From Pantoea agglomerans (GTDB lineage: Bacteria > Pseudomonadota > Gammaproteobacteria > Enterobacterales > Enterobacteriaceae), in the NCBI RefSeq assembly GCF_021397715.1, contig NZ_CP090207.1, forward strand, positions 3,100,001 to 3,164,000: a stretch of DNA of 64,000 nucleotides, written 5' to 3'. How positions within the stretch are numbered: the stretch's first letter is position 1; the number at the start of each line of letters is the position of its first letter. Below are positions 9,079 through 17,629 of this stretch, piece by piece. Made by a program: the position numbers and the translations under genes. Below the pieces are notes generated by a model. It did no database searches. It was not told the origin of the DNA and worked only from the letters and a program-made list of their open reading frames with translations.

Positions 9079-10338
9079 ATGAGAAACGATCAGGCCGCAG
9101 CGATACTGGAGGATATCTTTACGCAGGCGGTTGACAGCGCCCGTCCCGGACCTGTCGTGCCGGCCGCGCTGCCGCGGAAGCCCGCCGGCCGCTGTGTGGT
9201 GGTCGGGGCCGGCAAGGCGTCGGCCGCTATGGCGGCAGCGGTGGATGCCGCCTGGCCAGATGTGGAAGTCAGTGGCGTGGTGGTGACGCGCTACGGTCAC
9301 GCCGTACCCGCCGGACGCATCCGTATTCTGGAGGCGTCTCATCCGGTTTCAGATGCAATGAGTGAAACGGCAGCGATGCTGATTCTGGAAACGCTGCGCG
9401 GCCTGACACCCGACGATCTGGTGCTGGCGCTGATATCTGGCGGTGGCTCCGCCGTGATGGCTTTACCCGCGCCGGGTATCACGCTGGCCGATAAACAGTC
9501 AGTTACCCGGGCACTGCTGCACAGCGGTGCCAGCATCAGAGAGATGAATCTGGTCAGGCGTCATCTGTCGGCGATAAAGGGCGGCCGACTGGCTGCACTG
9601 GCGCAGCCCGCCCGGGTGGTTTCGCTGATTATCAGCGATGTGCCGGGTGATAATCCGGCGGATGTGGCATCCGGTCCGACGGTGGCTGACAGCAGCACGC
9701 CAGAAGAGGCGCTGAAGGTACTGGAGCGCTACGCTATTCCGATCTCCGCAGCAGTTCGCCATGTGCTGAGCCAGCCGACGGCATTATCAGGGATGCTGGC
9801 TAAAGGTGAGGTCAGAATGATTGCCACACCCGCGATGGCATTACAGGCCGCGGCCAGCGCCGCGCGTCGTCACGGGATCACCCCGCTGATACTCGGCGAT
9901 GCCATCGAAGGTGAGAGCCGGGAGGTCGCCACCGTTATGGCGGGCATCGCAAAATCGGTGAAGCAGCACGGTCAGCCGCTGAAAGGGCCGGCTGTGTTGC
10001 TCTCCGGGGGAGAAACAACGGTCACGGTAAACGAGGCAAAGGCAGGTAAAGGCGGGCGTAACAGCGAGTTTTTACTTGGGCTGGCCTGCGCACTGCGGGG
10101 AGAAAGCGGAATCTGGGCCATCGCGGGAGACAGTGACGGTATTGATGGCACCGAGGAGGCTGCGGGTGCGATGGTTTTTCCGGATACGCTGGTGCGCGGT
10201 AAAACCTGTGGGCTTGATGCGCTTAGCTATCTGAATGCGCATGACAGCTACAGCTATTTTCATGCGATTAATGACCTGCTGATCACCGGACCGACGTTAA
10301 CCAACGTTAATGACATCCGGGCCATCTTAATAGGTTAA
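9079..10338 (+). CDS. ttuD: Hydroxypyruvate reductase/glycerate kinase, MOFRL family
   Basis: A 419-residue protein of the glycerate 2-kinase/TtuD family (N-terminal DUF4147, C-terminal MOFRL). Visible features are the glycine-rich VVGAGKASAAMAAA near the start, LISGGGSAVM, NLVRRHLSAIKGGRLA, and C-terminal LLSGGETTVTV and GGRNSEFLLGLA followed by AGDSDGIDGT. In tartrate pathways this step handles hydroxypyruvate or glycerate formed after TtuC. Biochemically the family is a glycerate kinase, although the old name is hydroxypyruvate reductase. It is the last gene of the operon and is followed at once by a strong terminator. A pyruvate kinase gene (ttuE), present in Agrobacterium, is absent here. 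Confidence 0.9.
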   Translation: MRNDQAAAILEDIFTQAVDSARPGPVVPAALPRKPAGRCVVVGAGKASAAMAAAVDAAWPDVEVSGVVVTRYGHAVPAGRIRILEASHPVSDAMSETAAMLILETLRGLTPDDLVLALISGGGSAVMALPAPGITLADKQSVTRALLHSGASIREMNLVRRHLSAIKGGRLAALAQPARVVSLIISDVPGDNPADVASGPTVADSSTPEEALKVLERYAIPISAAVRHVLSQPTALSGMLAKGEVRMIATPAMALQAAASAARRHGITPLILGDAIEGESREVATVMAGIAKSVKQHGQPLKGPAVLLSGGETTVTVNEAKAGKGGRNSEFLLGLACALRGESGIWAIAGDSDGIDGTEEAAGAMVFPDTLVRGKTCGLDALSYLNAHDSYSYFHAINDLLITGPTLTNVNDIRAILIG

Positions 10339-10341
10339 TCT

Positions 10342-10380
10342 GTGGCTCTCTCTGCAACGGAGAGAGCCACTGTTTATTTC
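10342..10380 (+). terminator. Intrinsic terminator after ttuD
   Basis: A perfect 11-bp stem (10342-10352 with 10360-10370), a 7-base loop and a T-rich tail (TGTTTATTTC). It lies four bases after the ttuD stop codon. Confidence 0.9.
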
Positions 10381-10481
10381 TCTTATTACGCGAACAAAGA
10401 TGTCGCTGGACTGGCATTTTTCCTTTAAACCGGTCTGCGCAGGGAAGAATGAGCAAATGCTCATTTATCCTCCCTCGCCCC

Positions 10482-10655
10482 GCCTCACTTTATTCGTCAC
10501 TTTTTCGGCAATGGATAATCGTGATTTCTTCGCTATCGATTGAAACCAGCCCGTAGCTTTCAGGACTGGCCTGCCAGCGACTGAAATTGGCTGAAATCAT
10601 TCATAACTGAACAGGGTTAATTCAAATAGCCCGGTGATACAGGTTGAAGGCAATC
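10482..10655. repeat. Dispersed repeat, copy B
   Basis: Second copy of the repeat at 4950-5114, with the shared blocks CGCCTCACTTTA (10482), CAGCGACTGAAAT and AGGGTTAATTCAAA in the same order. The short open stretch seen in copy A is interrupted here by TAG. It ends about 30 bp before the recognisable part of the IS3 remnant, so it may be part of a decayed element rather than host DNA. Confidence 0.55.
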
Positions 10656-10720
10656 TGCTCCTTGTTGATTAATATACCGCGATGTTAGTCATGTCTTCAT
10701 CAGTAACGTGAGGACATCCT

Positions 10721-11276
10721 CATGAAGAAGCGACTTTCCGACGAACAGATCATCAGTATCCTATCCTGCGTCAGGCTGATGCCGGTGTTTCCTCCGGGAG
10801 CTCTGCCGCCAGCACGCTATTGCCGGCGCCATATTTTATAGCTGGCGCAGAAAGTATGGCGGCATGGAGGTGCCGGAAGTTAAACGGCTGAAGTCGGCTG
10901 AGGAAGAGAACGCCAGACTCAGGAAGCTGCTTGTCGAAGCCATGCTGGATAAGGAAGCGCTTCAGGTGGCTCCTGGGCGAAAGTCCTGACGACAGCCCAG
11001 AAACGGCAACCCGTGCTGTTGATGTGTGTTGCGGCCGGTATGTTGCAACGTCGAGCCTGCAGACTCACTGGTTTGTCTCTGTCGGCCTGCCACTATGATG
11101 CTCAACGTCCGGCTGATGACGCGCAGCTATCTCTACGCATCACTGCGCTGGCACCTGAACGCCGCCGCTTTAGTTACACAGCTTCTGCGGCGTAAAGATC
11201 TTTATGTTAATCACAAGCGGGTTTATCGCATCTGTCAATTTAATGGCCTGAGCGTAAAACGCAATATTATATAGCG
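10721..11276 (+). mobile_element. IS3-family (IS407 group, IS1222/ISEhe3-like) transposase remnant
   Basis: The start of OrfA is read from 10721 (MKKRLSDEQIISIL). After a shift, its C-terminal half continues as KYGGMEVPEVKRLK, EEENARLRKLL and EAMLDKEALQV, ending in a coiled-coil region. OrfB begins near 11000 (QRRACRLTGLSLSACHYDAQRP) and stops with VNHKRVYRICQFNGLSVKRN near 11274. Several frameshifts and indels break both frames, and the whole DDE catalytic domain is missing. No terminal inverted repeats are evident. It cannot move by itself. It marks the left edge of the accessory island. Confidence 0.85.
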
Positions 11277-11940
11277 TCTGTGCCTTCTTAATCTTCCCCC
11301 TGTGCAACCACACAGTTTATAATCAAACCTTGTTATGGACTGAAAACAGTTATTGTTCGCGTCACAAAGGTTATTTCACCACTAACATTTACACAACGCG
11401 TGTAAGAACACCCAGAAACCAAGGCCACAAAGACCATAAAAAATGTAAAAAAAGATCACATAACGAACAGGCAGGCCGGAAAGCAATAAAGCCTTTCCGA
11501 CCAAATTTTATTTATGGCTTTAGTGTTTATTTTCTGAAAATTTGAATTCTCAAACACATTAATTTTTAAAAAAATACCCAGCAGGAATGCATAATAAAAT
11601 AGATACCAGCTCTAAAAACAGCAATGGAAACATTCCTTTTTTTGCAAGCCACTTAGCTTACTCCTGTTCATTAGCTAGCCTGCACTTTCTAATTAATTTA
11701 TGAAAAGCTTTTATTTTTAAATATAAAGAATCTCAATTCAAAATACACAGTGAATGCGCAATATTTAACCAACAATTTGTAAATAAATGCAAATTCAGAT
11801 GATAACTAGTTATTAGCATTTAAAGAATTTCATTATTAAAATAAATCCTATAAGTTTATCATGTCAAATTAAGAACCTTAATGCCGCTCCATACACCTCA
11901 CTGTATTTTCAAAGGAAATATATTTTTTGAAAGGAGCATT
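11277..11940. other. AT-rich intergenic DNA, no supported gene
   Basis: About 660 bp of AT-rich sequence with many short A/T runs. A 71-codon plus-strand frame at 11330-11545 has no ribosome-binding site and unusual composition, so I do not call it. The low GC compared with the flanking metabolic genes fits decayed or recently acquired DNA next to the IS remnant. Confidence 0.5.
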
Positions 11941-12024
11941 ATGAACTTACGCACTTCAGGGAAAATTGATAAAATATGGCTTTATATCAGAATTCTATTA
12001 ACCCTGTTTTTTGGCAGAAAATAG
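11941..12024 (+). CDS. Possible 27-residue hydrophobic peptide
   Basis: A short frame starting at ATG 11941 with a strong ribosome-binding site (GAAAGGAGCATT just upstream). The peptide is basic at the N-terminus, has a hydrophobic core (IWLYIRILLTLFF) and ends in GRK, the layout of a small membrane peptide. It could be a real small protein, a leader peptide, or the surviving start of a broken gene. Its 3' end overlaps a decayed minus-strand gene. I do not recognise it. Confidence 0.3.
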   Translation: MNLRTSGKIDKIWLYIRILLTLFFGRK

Positions 12025-12213
12025 CCATCGCCTCGAGATAGTGGTCATCGCTCGCATAGATAAGAACTTCCAGATCATCAAGATTACCTGGATCATCAAA
12101 ATTACAATGCCTCTTTGGCAGAAGCGGACCAGATAACTGAGCCGAACGTCCGCTATGAGAGAGTTTACAACGCTAATAAACCGCTCCCACTGTGTTGATA
12201 TAAAATTCACCAC
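11987..12213 (-). pseudogene. Frameshifted small gene of unknown family
   Basis: From GTG codons at about 12213 the frame encodes FISTQWERFISVVNSL then DVRLSYLVRF. Near 12120 the protein-like sequence continues in another frame as HCNFDDPGNLDDLEVLIYAS, ending FCQKTGLIEF at the TGA of 11987-11989. Joined, this gives about 75 residues of acidic, globular-looking protein, so a single-base indel has probably broken a small gene. The size and acidity recall immunity-type proteins, but I cannot name a family. Confidence 0.45.
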
Positions 12214-12324
12214 TCCTGAATAAATAGATGGACTTAACCTGCACTAAAACTGATCGTGAGCAATACTGTCTGACAAAGATGATTTAAAATTATATCTATT
12301 GTTTTCATCATTTATATTGCAGCT

Positions 12325-12669
12325 ATGTTCTCCCCTAAACATCTTTTAATTCCCCTATCCATAGTTACAAGCCTCACGGCTCAAGCCCTGAATTTTTCTT
12401 CTACCCTTTTATATCTGGATTGCCCGGAAAGAGGTCGTATCGAGGTTATCCTTCACGTCTATAATCATACTGAAGAGAAGTGGAAGGATAACTTTGAGGT
12501 AGGTGCCGGACACAAAAAAACAGGCAGGCTAGAGCTTGTTAAATTCGTCAATGGCGACGTGCTGATTCATGACAACAAGAGTGATGACTTTAGCTATCTT
12601 TATTATGGAACAGGCCCCATTAAACATTGCGTTAAAATAACCGAACGAACTATCCACCCTACATTCTGA
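12325..12669 (+). CDS. Small putative exported protein, unknown function
   Basis: 114 residues. The first 22 look like a signal peptide (KHLLIPLSIVTSLTAQA, cleavage probably before LNFSS), leaving about 92 mature residues with two cysteines that could pair. I recognise no domain. GC is lower than in the neighbouring metabolic genes. The ribosome-binding site is weak (GCAGC just before the ATG), so expression is uncertain. It lies alone in the decayed, AT-rich strip between the IS remnant and the SgrR-like gene. Confidence 0.45.
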   Translation: MFSPKHLLIPLSIVTSLTAQALNFSSTLLYLDCPERGRIEVILHVYNHTEEKWKDNFEVGAGHKKTGRLELVKFVNGDVLIHDNKSDDFSYLYYGTGPIKHCVKITERTIHPTF

Positions 12670-12943
12670 ATGATTTTGCGCCGGATATAGTGTAGGTGCT
12701 ATACCGGTCTTACTTTCCGGGCAGACGTAATGCCCGACCGTCATTCAAAACAGCCCTGGAAATTTTAAAGTAAAATCCTGATCAATGACTTTTATTTAAC
12801 ATCATCTCAATAATAAATATTCAGAAGACAGATATTATATGAGGTTGTCTCTACCCTGCTTTCTCAATATCTCAATAAGTCTTCTGACGGTTAGTTCTTA
12901 GCGATAACAGAACAACATCTGTGAGAAGTATCACTTTAGCATT

Positions 12944-14554
12944 TTATGTCATCCATAAGCGTGTAAAGTCAGGCCAACCCAACTCGCAGGTTTCCACCCC
13001 TTTGACCTGCTCAGGCACAAGGAGTCGCCAGCGCTGGATATACAAAGGAGTCACCCACCCGTTATGCTTTAAATAACAGAACAGACGCCTGATGCGGCGT
13101 GAGTGCTGTGACGGAGATCCTTTTACCGCCCTCTTCAAAATTTGTTCACCCCGCTCATTAAAGTCTTTACCCCAGAATGCTCTGAACATATGACAGTGTC
13201 GGTAATGCTCTTCCAGTGTGCCGGCCAGGTGCGCGCCCATCGGCTGGAATCCTAAACATAAATCAAACGATGACCAGTCCTCCTCCGGTAGTAGCCAGTG
13301 GCTGGCTGCCCGCGTCGTCACATTCAGCTGGCAACCCCGCCACCGCAGACTTTTCTTTAATTGCTCTATCAGCGTTGTCAGTTCGGGCAAGAGGCAGTAA
13401 ACAATATTCAGTTGTGGCGGCAAGTCAGCAGACTCTACCTCGCTATTTTCCCCGCGCAGCCACTCAGGGCATTCTGCAATCGTTGTGGTCTCCATCAACA
13501 TACGCTGCACATGTCCCTGAATGATCCGCCGGATAACAGCCTGCTGTGCCAGCGTAGTTGACTTCCGCGTCGAGTTATAAGTCAGGAAGGTAACCCCTCC
13601 ATCTCCGGATAGTATTTTCACATCTTCAGACGAGACAGGAAGCTGCGCTGTTTTCAGTGTAATTACCGACCAATCCGGCGCAGGGCGCGGGTGGATGTTG
13701 AAACTTACTTTTGCTACCTGAGGCCGTTCCCCATACCAGAATGCTGAACGCTGTAAAACCAGAGCCGATTCTGTATGCTCTTTTATTCGAAACGGACCGA
13801 GTCCGATAGTATGGTCTTCAGGGTGTGACAGGGAATAAGCCGGATGTGCCAGTCGGTGTGGCAGTAAAACATCAGGATTTGTCAGCTTCAACTGCAGGAC
13901 ATATCCCGACAGAGTGATCTGTGCCACATGCGGTAATCCTGGTCCGCCAACATGACGCTGCAAGGCTGATACAAGTTGTTCTGGTCGCAGCGGCTCCCCA
14001 TTGTGCCAGACTAATCCCCGTCGCAGATAGAGCGTCCAGCTCAGACCATCAGCGCTGACTTCAGCAGTATGTGCCAGTCCAGGAACTGGCCCGGCCGCTC
14101 CCGGCACGAATCGCATCAGCCCTGCATGTACCATCTGTATAAGATGACGTTCAGGCCATGCGGTATAAAGGGAAGGCGTGATTTTCATCAGGGGGCGGAA
14201 AAAAGGAATAACATATCCCTCCCCATCATCGTTATCTGCTGAATAAACCGGCCCCGAGATAAGAGTTTGATCTGTCTGCATTGCATAGTCACCGTCGAGC
14301 AAAGCCTTAAGCGCCGCAGGATCAACGCGGCACTGAAGCACGCCGGTTGCGCCACGACCCGCCCTGGCTTTCCAGTTCAACCAGCCTGATTGCTGCATTT
14401 CACTCAATAATGTCCTTGCATAACGGGGGGAGCAATACAGGGCTTCTGCCACCTCATTCAAAGATACCTGAGCGGGTTCGGTACGCCAGCGCATCAAAAG
14501 CCGTTGATAGCGGAGCAAAAGTCGTTTTTGGTGTGAGGAAAGACGTTCTGTCAC
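12944..14554 (-). CDS. SgrR-like regulator with solute-binding domain
   Basis: A 536-residue protein. The N-terminal winged helix (about 1-110) has the SgrR_N pattern: QKRLLLRYQRLL, then VAEALYCSPRYARTLLSEMQ. A periplasmic-binding-protein-like domain of the SBP_bac_5 type (about 165-500) is used as a cytoplasmic ligand sensor. E. coli SgrR activates the sugar-phosphate stress RNA SgrS; many paralogues control unrelated transporters. No sgrS-like gene or transporter adjoins it, so the target is unknown. It lies 192 bp downstream of the glycan operon's last gene on the same strand and may be an independent unit. Confidence 0.85.
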   Translation of the reverse strand: MTERLSSHQKRLLLRYQRLLMRWRTEPAQVSLNEVAEALYCSPRYARTLLSEMQQSGWLNWKARAGRGATGVLQCRVDPAALKALLDGDYAMQTDQTLISGPVYSADNDDGEGYVIPFFRPLMKITPSLYTAWPERHLIQMVHAGLMRFVPGAAGPVPGLAHTAEVSADGLSWTLYLRRGLVWHNGEPLRPEQLVSALQRHVGGPGLPHVAQITLSGYVLQLKLTNPDVLLPHRLAHPAYSLSHPEDHTIGLGPFRIKEHTESALVLQRSAFWYGERPQVAKVSFNIHPRPAPDWSVITLKTAQLPVSSEDVKILSGDGGVTFLTYNSTRKSTTLAQQAVIRRIIQGHVQRMLMETTTIAECPEWLRGENSEVESADLPPQLNIVYCLLPELTTLIEQLKKSLRWRGCQLNVTTRAASHWLLPEEDWSSFDLCLGFQPMGAHLAGTLEEHYRHCHMFRAFWGKDFNERGEQILKRAVKGSPSQHSRRIRRLFCYLKHNGWVTPLYIQRWRLLVPEQVKGVETCELGWPDFTRLWMT

Positions 14555-14746
14555 GTAAAAAATCTCCGGTTTATATTTATTAAGGACTATTTTGATAATT
14601 TCTGCGTATAAGGATCAGCCCGAAAATCACTGATTAGCGGTATAAACAGTTATTTATTTTTCAGAAAAAGCTCTCGCCCCCTCTGGCCTGCTAAACGCGG
14701 GCACGGCGCAACCAGAGAATTACATCTTATCTTTCAAATAATTACC

Positions 14747-16591
14747 TCAATCCATGATGGACTTTTCAGGGCAAAACAAGCCTCGAATGAGTCCGGTAAT
14801 TCTGCGCAGCACGGAAAATATTTTTTTAGCAATAACGAGCTCAGCTTTATATATTTTCAAAACCACAGAGCTCCCCTTTACGGTGTAATTAATATTCCCC
14901 TGAAATTTGCGCGTGAACCTTTCCCTCATCGACAATAAACTGTATTGCCCTGCTTCCCGGTACTGCCAATAGATATGCCGTAAGGGATGATCACAAAACA
15001 TGCCCCACGGTTTTTTACTGTCTGTAAAATGCAGGATGTGGGGAGAATTTATCGCCTCCTCAGCCATTGCCAAAGAGTATTTATGCTCAAGCTCGTTAAA
15101 GGTAAACATCCGGCTGCTAACGTTCCATTTGAGCGGGAGCGTTTTAATGCAGTCTTTAAAGATAATATTCAGGATGTCCTGATCCTGCAGAGTGATCAGC
15201 CCCCTGTGCTGATAAAAACGTTCAAAACAGGTCATAAACATATCCGGGAAGCGTCGGTTTATTTCCCTGAAGTTAAACAGTAGCACGCCTGCGTTGATGT
15301 AATCCTGATGCGCATAGGGATGCAAACGTCGCGCCTGAAATACCCCGCCCTCATCCTGAACGCCCGCTATGCAGTAGCCTTCTGTCTCTGTATCCCACAG
15401 TTCTGCAATGTTTCCGCAGACAACCACATCTGAGTCAAGATAGATGATTTTTTCAATAGTGGCTGGCAGCAACCTTTGCATCAGCAGCCTGTAGTAGGTG
15501 TTAAGTGAAATATATTTTCTGTTCAGTGGTAATGCTGGCAGCATACTCGCGCTGACCGGCAAAAAGTGAAATTTCACCTCCGGTGCCCGAATCTGCGCTG
15601 ACTTTATTTTCTCCCTGTTCGCCTGGGTTAATCGTTCGTCACAGATAATATAAAAATCAATCACCTGCTCAGGGTGCGCATTGCTAATCAGTGAAGTAAT
15701 GGCCACATCGGCATGCGGCGCATAATGGTCATCAAAGGACATACAGATGTTCACCTTGCCGGTCCTGCGGACTGCCGGCGTGACGACAGGATGCGAGGCA
15801 TGTAAAACCGCTTTCTCCGTCACGCCATAGGCCAGCGCCAGGGTCCCTACTTTCAGGCCGGGATAGGTGTTTTGCGCATATACCCGATAGGCGTTTAATA
15901 AACGCTCTCCGATAAAGCCGAAAACCCGTTGCTGATACGGGTCATAGCCGGAAAGATCAATGCGCTTTTCAGCTTCGCCAAGCACGCCAAATAAAAACTG
16001 GCAGTACTCATGAAAGTAAAGGGACTTCATTACTGCAATATTTCCCCATGAGCAACTGCTCTCGCTCAGGCTTTGCAGTAACGGCAGATAATAATCTGGG
16101 TACTGTTTTTTCACGATCTGCAGGACGGTATCCAGCACGCGAACATCATGTTCCCTGGCATAAAAGTCACGGGCACTCATCACTTTTTTGGGCAGACCCG
16201 CCGGATGAATTTGCCACAGAGGAGATGTGATGATGTCATACCGGGCGCAGGTCTTCCTGACGTTATCCGGCGTCCATCCAAAATCCTGAACCTGCTTATC
16301 CGTTATTTCGTTGAAGATGTAACACCCGTCATCCTCAGCCCTGAAATTAAGCAGGCGGCGATAATGCATCAGGCCATAGTAGTCGGCATTAAGATTCTTC
16401 CACGCCCAGTAAAGCGCTGTCAGTTCACACCACGAGGCGTTTTTATCCGAAATATTGTCTCCGGTATTATCCGGTACTGCGTAGTCCAGACTGAACTCAC
16501 TGATGCTTTTTCCGACCTGAACAGGAAGGAAGCACTCGTTTTTAACAAAAGGGTATGACCTGTGATGGCAAACCAGAATTTTAATATTCAT
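14747..16591 (-). CDS. Two-domain glycosyltransferase, DUF4422 (GT111-type) + GT8, WbbM-like
   Basis: 614 residues. Residues about 1-245 form a DUF4422 domain (LVCHHRSYPFV, CELTALYWAWKN, YYGLMHYRR, CSWGNIAVMK). Residues about 279-540 form a GT8 domain with the donor motif DSD at 386-388 (YLDSDVVVCG) and a late HILHFTDSKKPWG segment. This fusion is the architecture of Klebsiella WbbM, whose two sites add galactofuranose and galactopyranose alternately to make D-galactan I. With glf, wzm and wzt in the same cluster, a galactan polymerase role is a strong inference. It starts 159 bp after the GT2 gene, across a hairpin, and is probably the last gene of the operon. Confidence 0.85.
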   Translation of the reverse strand: MNIKILVCHHRSYPFVKNECFLPVQVGKSISEFSLDYAVPDNTGDNISDKNASWCELTALYWAWKNLNADYYGLMHYRRLLNFRAEDDGCYIFNEITDKQVQDFGWTPDNVRKTCARYDIITSPLWQIHPAGLPKKVMSARDFYAREHDVRVLDTVLQIVKKQYPDYYLPLLQSLSESSCSWGNIAVMKSLYFHEYCQFLFGVLGEAEKRIDLSGYDPYQQRVFGFIGERLLNAYRVYAQNTYPGLKVGTLALAYGVTEKAVLHASHPVVTPAVRRTGKVNICMSFDDHYAPHADVAITSLISNAHPEQVIDFYIICDERLTQANREKIKSAQIRAPEVKFHFLPVSASMLPALPLNRKYISLNTYYRLLMQRLLPATIEKIIYLDSDVVVCGNIAELWDTETEGYCIAGVQDEGGVFQARRLHPYAHQDYINAGVLLFNFREINRRFPDMFMTCFERFYQHRGLITLQDQDILNIIFKDCIKTLPLKWNVSSRMFTFNELEHKYSLAMAEEAINSPHILHFTDSKKPWGMFCDHPLRHIYWQYREAGQYSLLSMRERFTRKFQGNINYTVKGSSVVLKIYKAELVIAKKIFSVLRRITGLIRGLFCPEKSIMD

Positions 16592-16689
16592 TTTCGTTTA
16601 TAAAGTTAGTGATATTCAGTGGTCACTTGGTAGCAGTGCACGCAGCGTCCCGGTAAAGGAAATTCAAATCATTGAAGCGGCAGATAACC

Positions 16690-16736
16690 GGCTCTGTGAG
16701 GCGCCTTGATACAGAAGGCAGTAGACAAACAGAGCC
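16690..16736 (-). other. Intercistronic hairpin in the glycan operon
   Basis: GGCTCTGT at 16690-16697 pairs perfectly with ACAGAGCC at 16729-16736, leaving a 31-base loop. There is no T-run, so it is not a standard terminator. It sits in the only sizeable gap of the glycan operon (16592-16750) and could affect message stability or processing. Confidence 0.4.
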
Positions 16737-16750
16737 AGGCACCATGACGG

Positions 16751-17629
16751 CTATTCTCTTATGTGTGATAGGTCCGTACGCATGCCATCCAGGAAACCTG
16801 CACGCCAGGCCGCCATCGCTGGCAGGCGCGGCTGATCAAGCAGGGCACCATAAAGCTGCAGCGTCAGCCGCAGTAAGGTGACAGATCGCGACCACGGCGA
16901 ACCGGCGCGGGAATGCCGCAGCCATAAAAGATTTCGGGTCAGGTAATACCGTTTACGAGCACAAATGCGCCCCTGTGAAGGAACATCATGGACGTAACGC
17001 AGGGCTGGCGACCAGACCAGCCTGGCCCCTTGCCTGGACAGGGAGGCCCCTGCGCTGAGGTCGTCATAATAGATAAATAACCGTTCATCCAGAACGGCGC
17101 GCAAGCGTGTCAGCCATTCACGACTGACGCAGGCCCCCACGAACGAAAGGCTCTCTACCCGGGTACGGCTTACACTGGGCCGGAACGCTGCCGGGTTCCA
17201 GGCATAGTGCAGAGTCTGCCACAGGGTAGCCGGCACGCGGATGAAGGGCAGGTTCATGGTACAGGGCTGACCGTCCGGACGACGAACATCGCTGCAATAT
17301 GCATCGGCAACCGGCTCCCGGGTCAAAGCATCAAGCCAGTCATCCGCCGGCCAGGCGTCATCATCCGCCAGGCAAACATGCGTCCAGCCCGGCTGTTCCG
17401 CCAAAGCTGCGAGGCCGGCACTGAAGCCGCCAGCTCCGCCAGTGTTCTCCGGCAGTGATAGCACCTGCAAACGCGGATCGTTCTGCTGTGCCAGCCAGTC
17501 ACCAGTACCATCGGTGGCGGCATTATTAACCACCAACACGGAATGAAACCCCTGCGCCAGCGTATGCTTCAGTGCCCGTCGCAGCTTCGGCAGGCGGTTA
17601 TACGTTACCATCAGCATCGCCACCTTCAT
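16751..17629 (-). CDS. GT2 glycosyltransferase (GlfT/WbbN-like)
   Basis: 292 residues from the ATG at 17629, which overlaps the glf stop (ATGA). It begins with the GT-A nucleotide-binding strand MLMVTYNRLPKLRRAL, then LVVNNAATDGTGDWL, ENTGGAGGFSAGL and the donor motif LADDDAWP. The ENTGGAGGF segment is typical of the galactofuranosyltransferase-like subgroup. Its position right after UDP-galactopyranose mutase supports use of UDP-galactofuranose. In the Klebsiella O2a cluster the GT2 protein of similar size is WbbN, whose exact role is unclear. Soluble or peripheral membrane protein. Confidence 0.85.
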   Translation of the reverse strand: MKVAMLMVTYNRLPKLRRALKHTLAQGFHSVLVVNNAATDGTGDWLAQQNDPRLQVLSLPENTGGAGGFSAGLAALAEQPGWTHVCLADDDAWPADDWLDALTREPVADAYCSDVRRPDGQPCTMNLPFIRVPATLWQTLHYAWNPAAFRPSVSRTRVESLSFVGACVSREWLTRLRAVLDERLFIYYDDLSAGASLSRQGARLVWSPALRYVHDVPSQGRICARKRYYLTRNLLWLRHSRAGSPWSRSVTLLRLTLQLYGALLDQPRLPAMAAWRAGFLDGMRTDLSHIRE

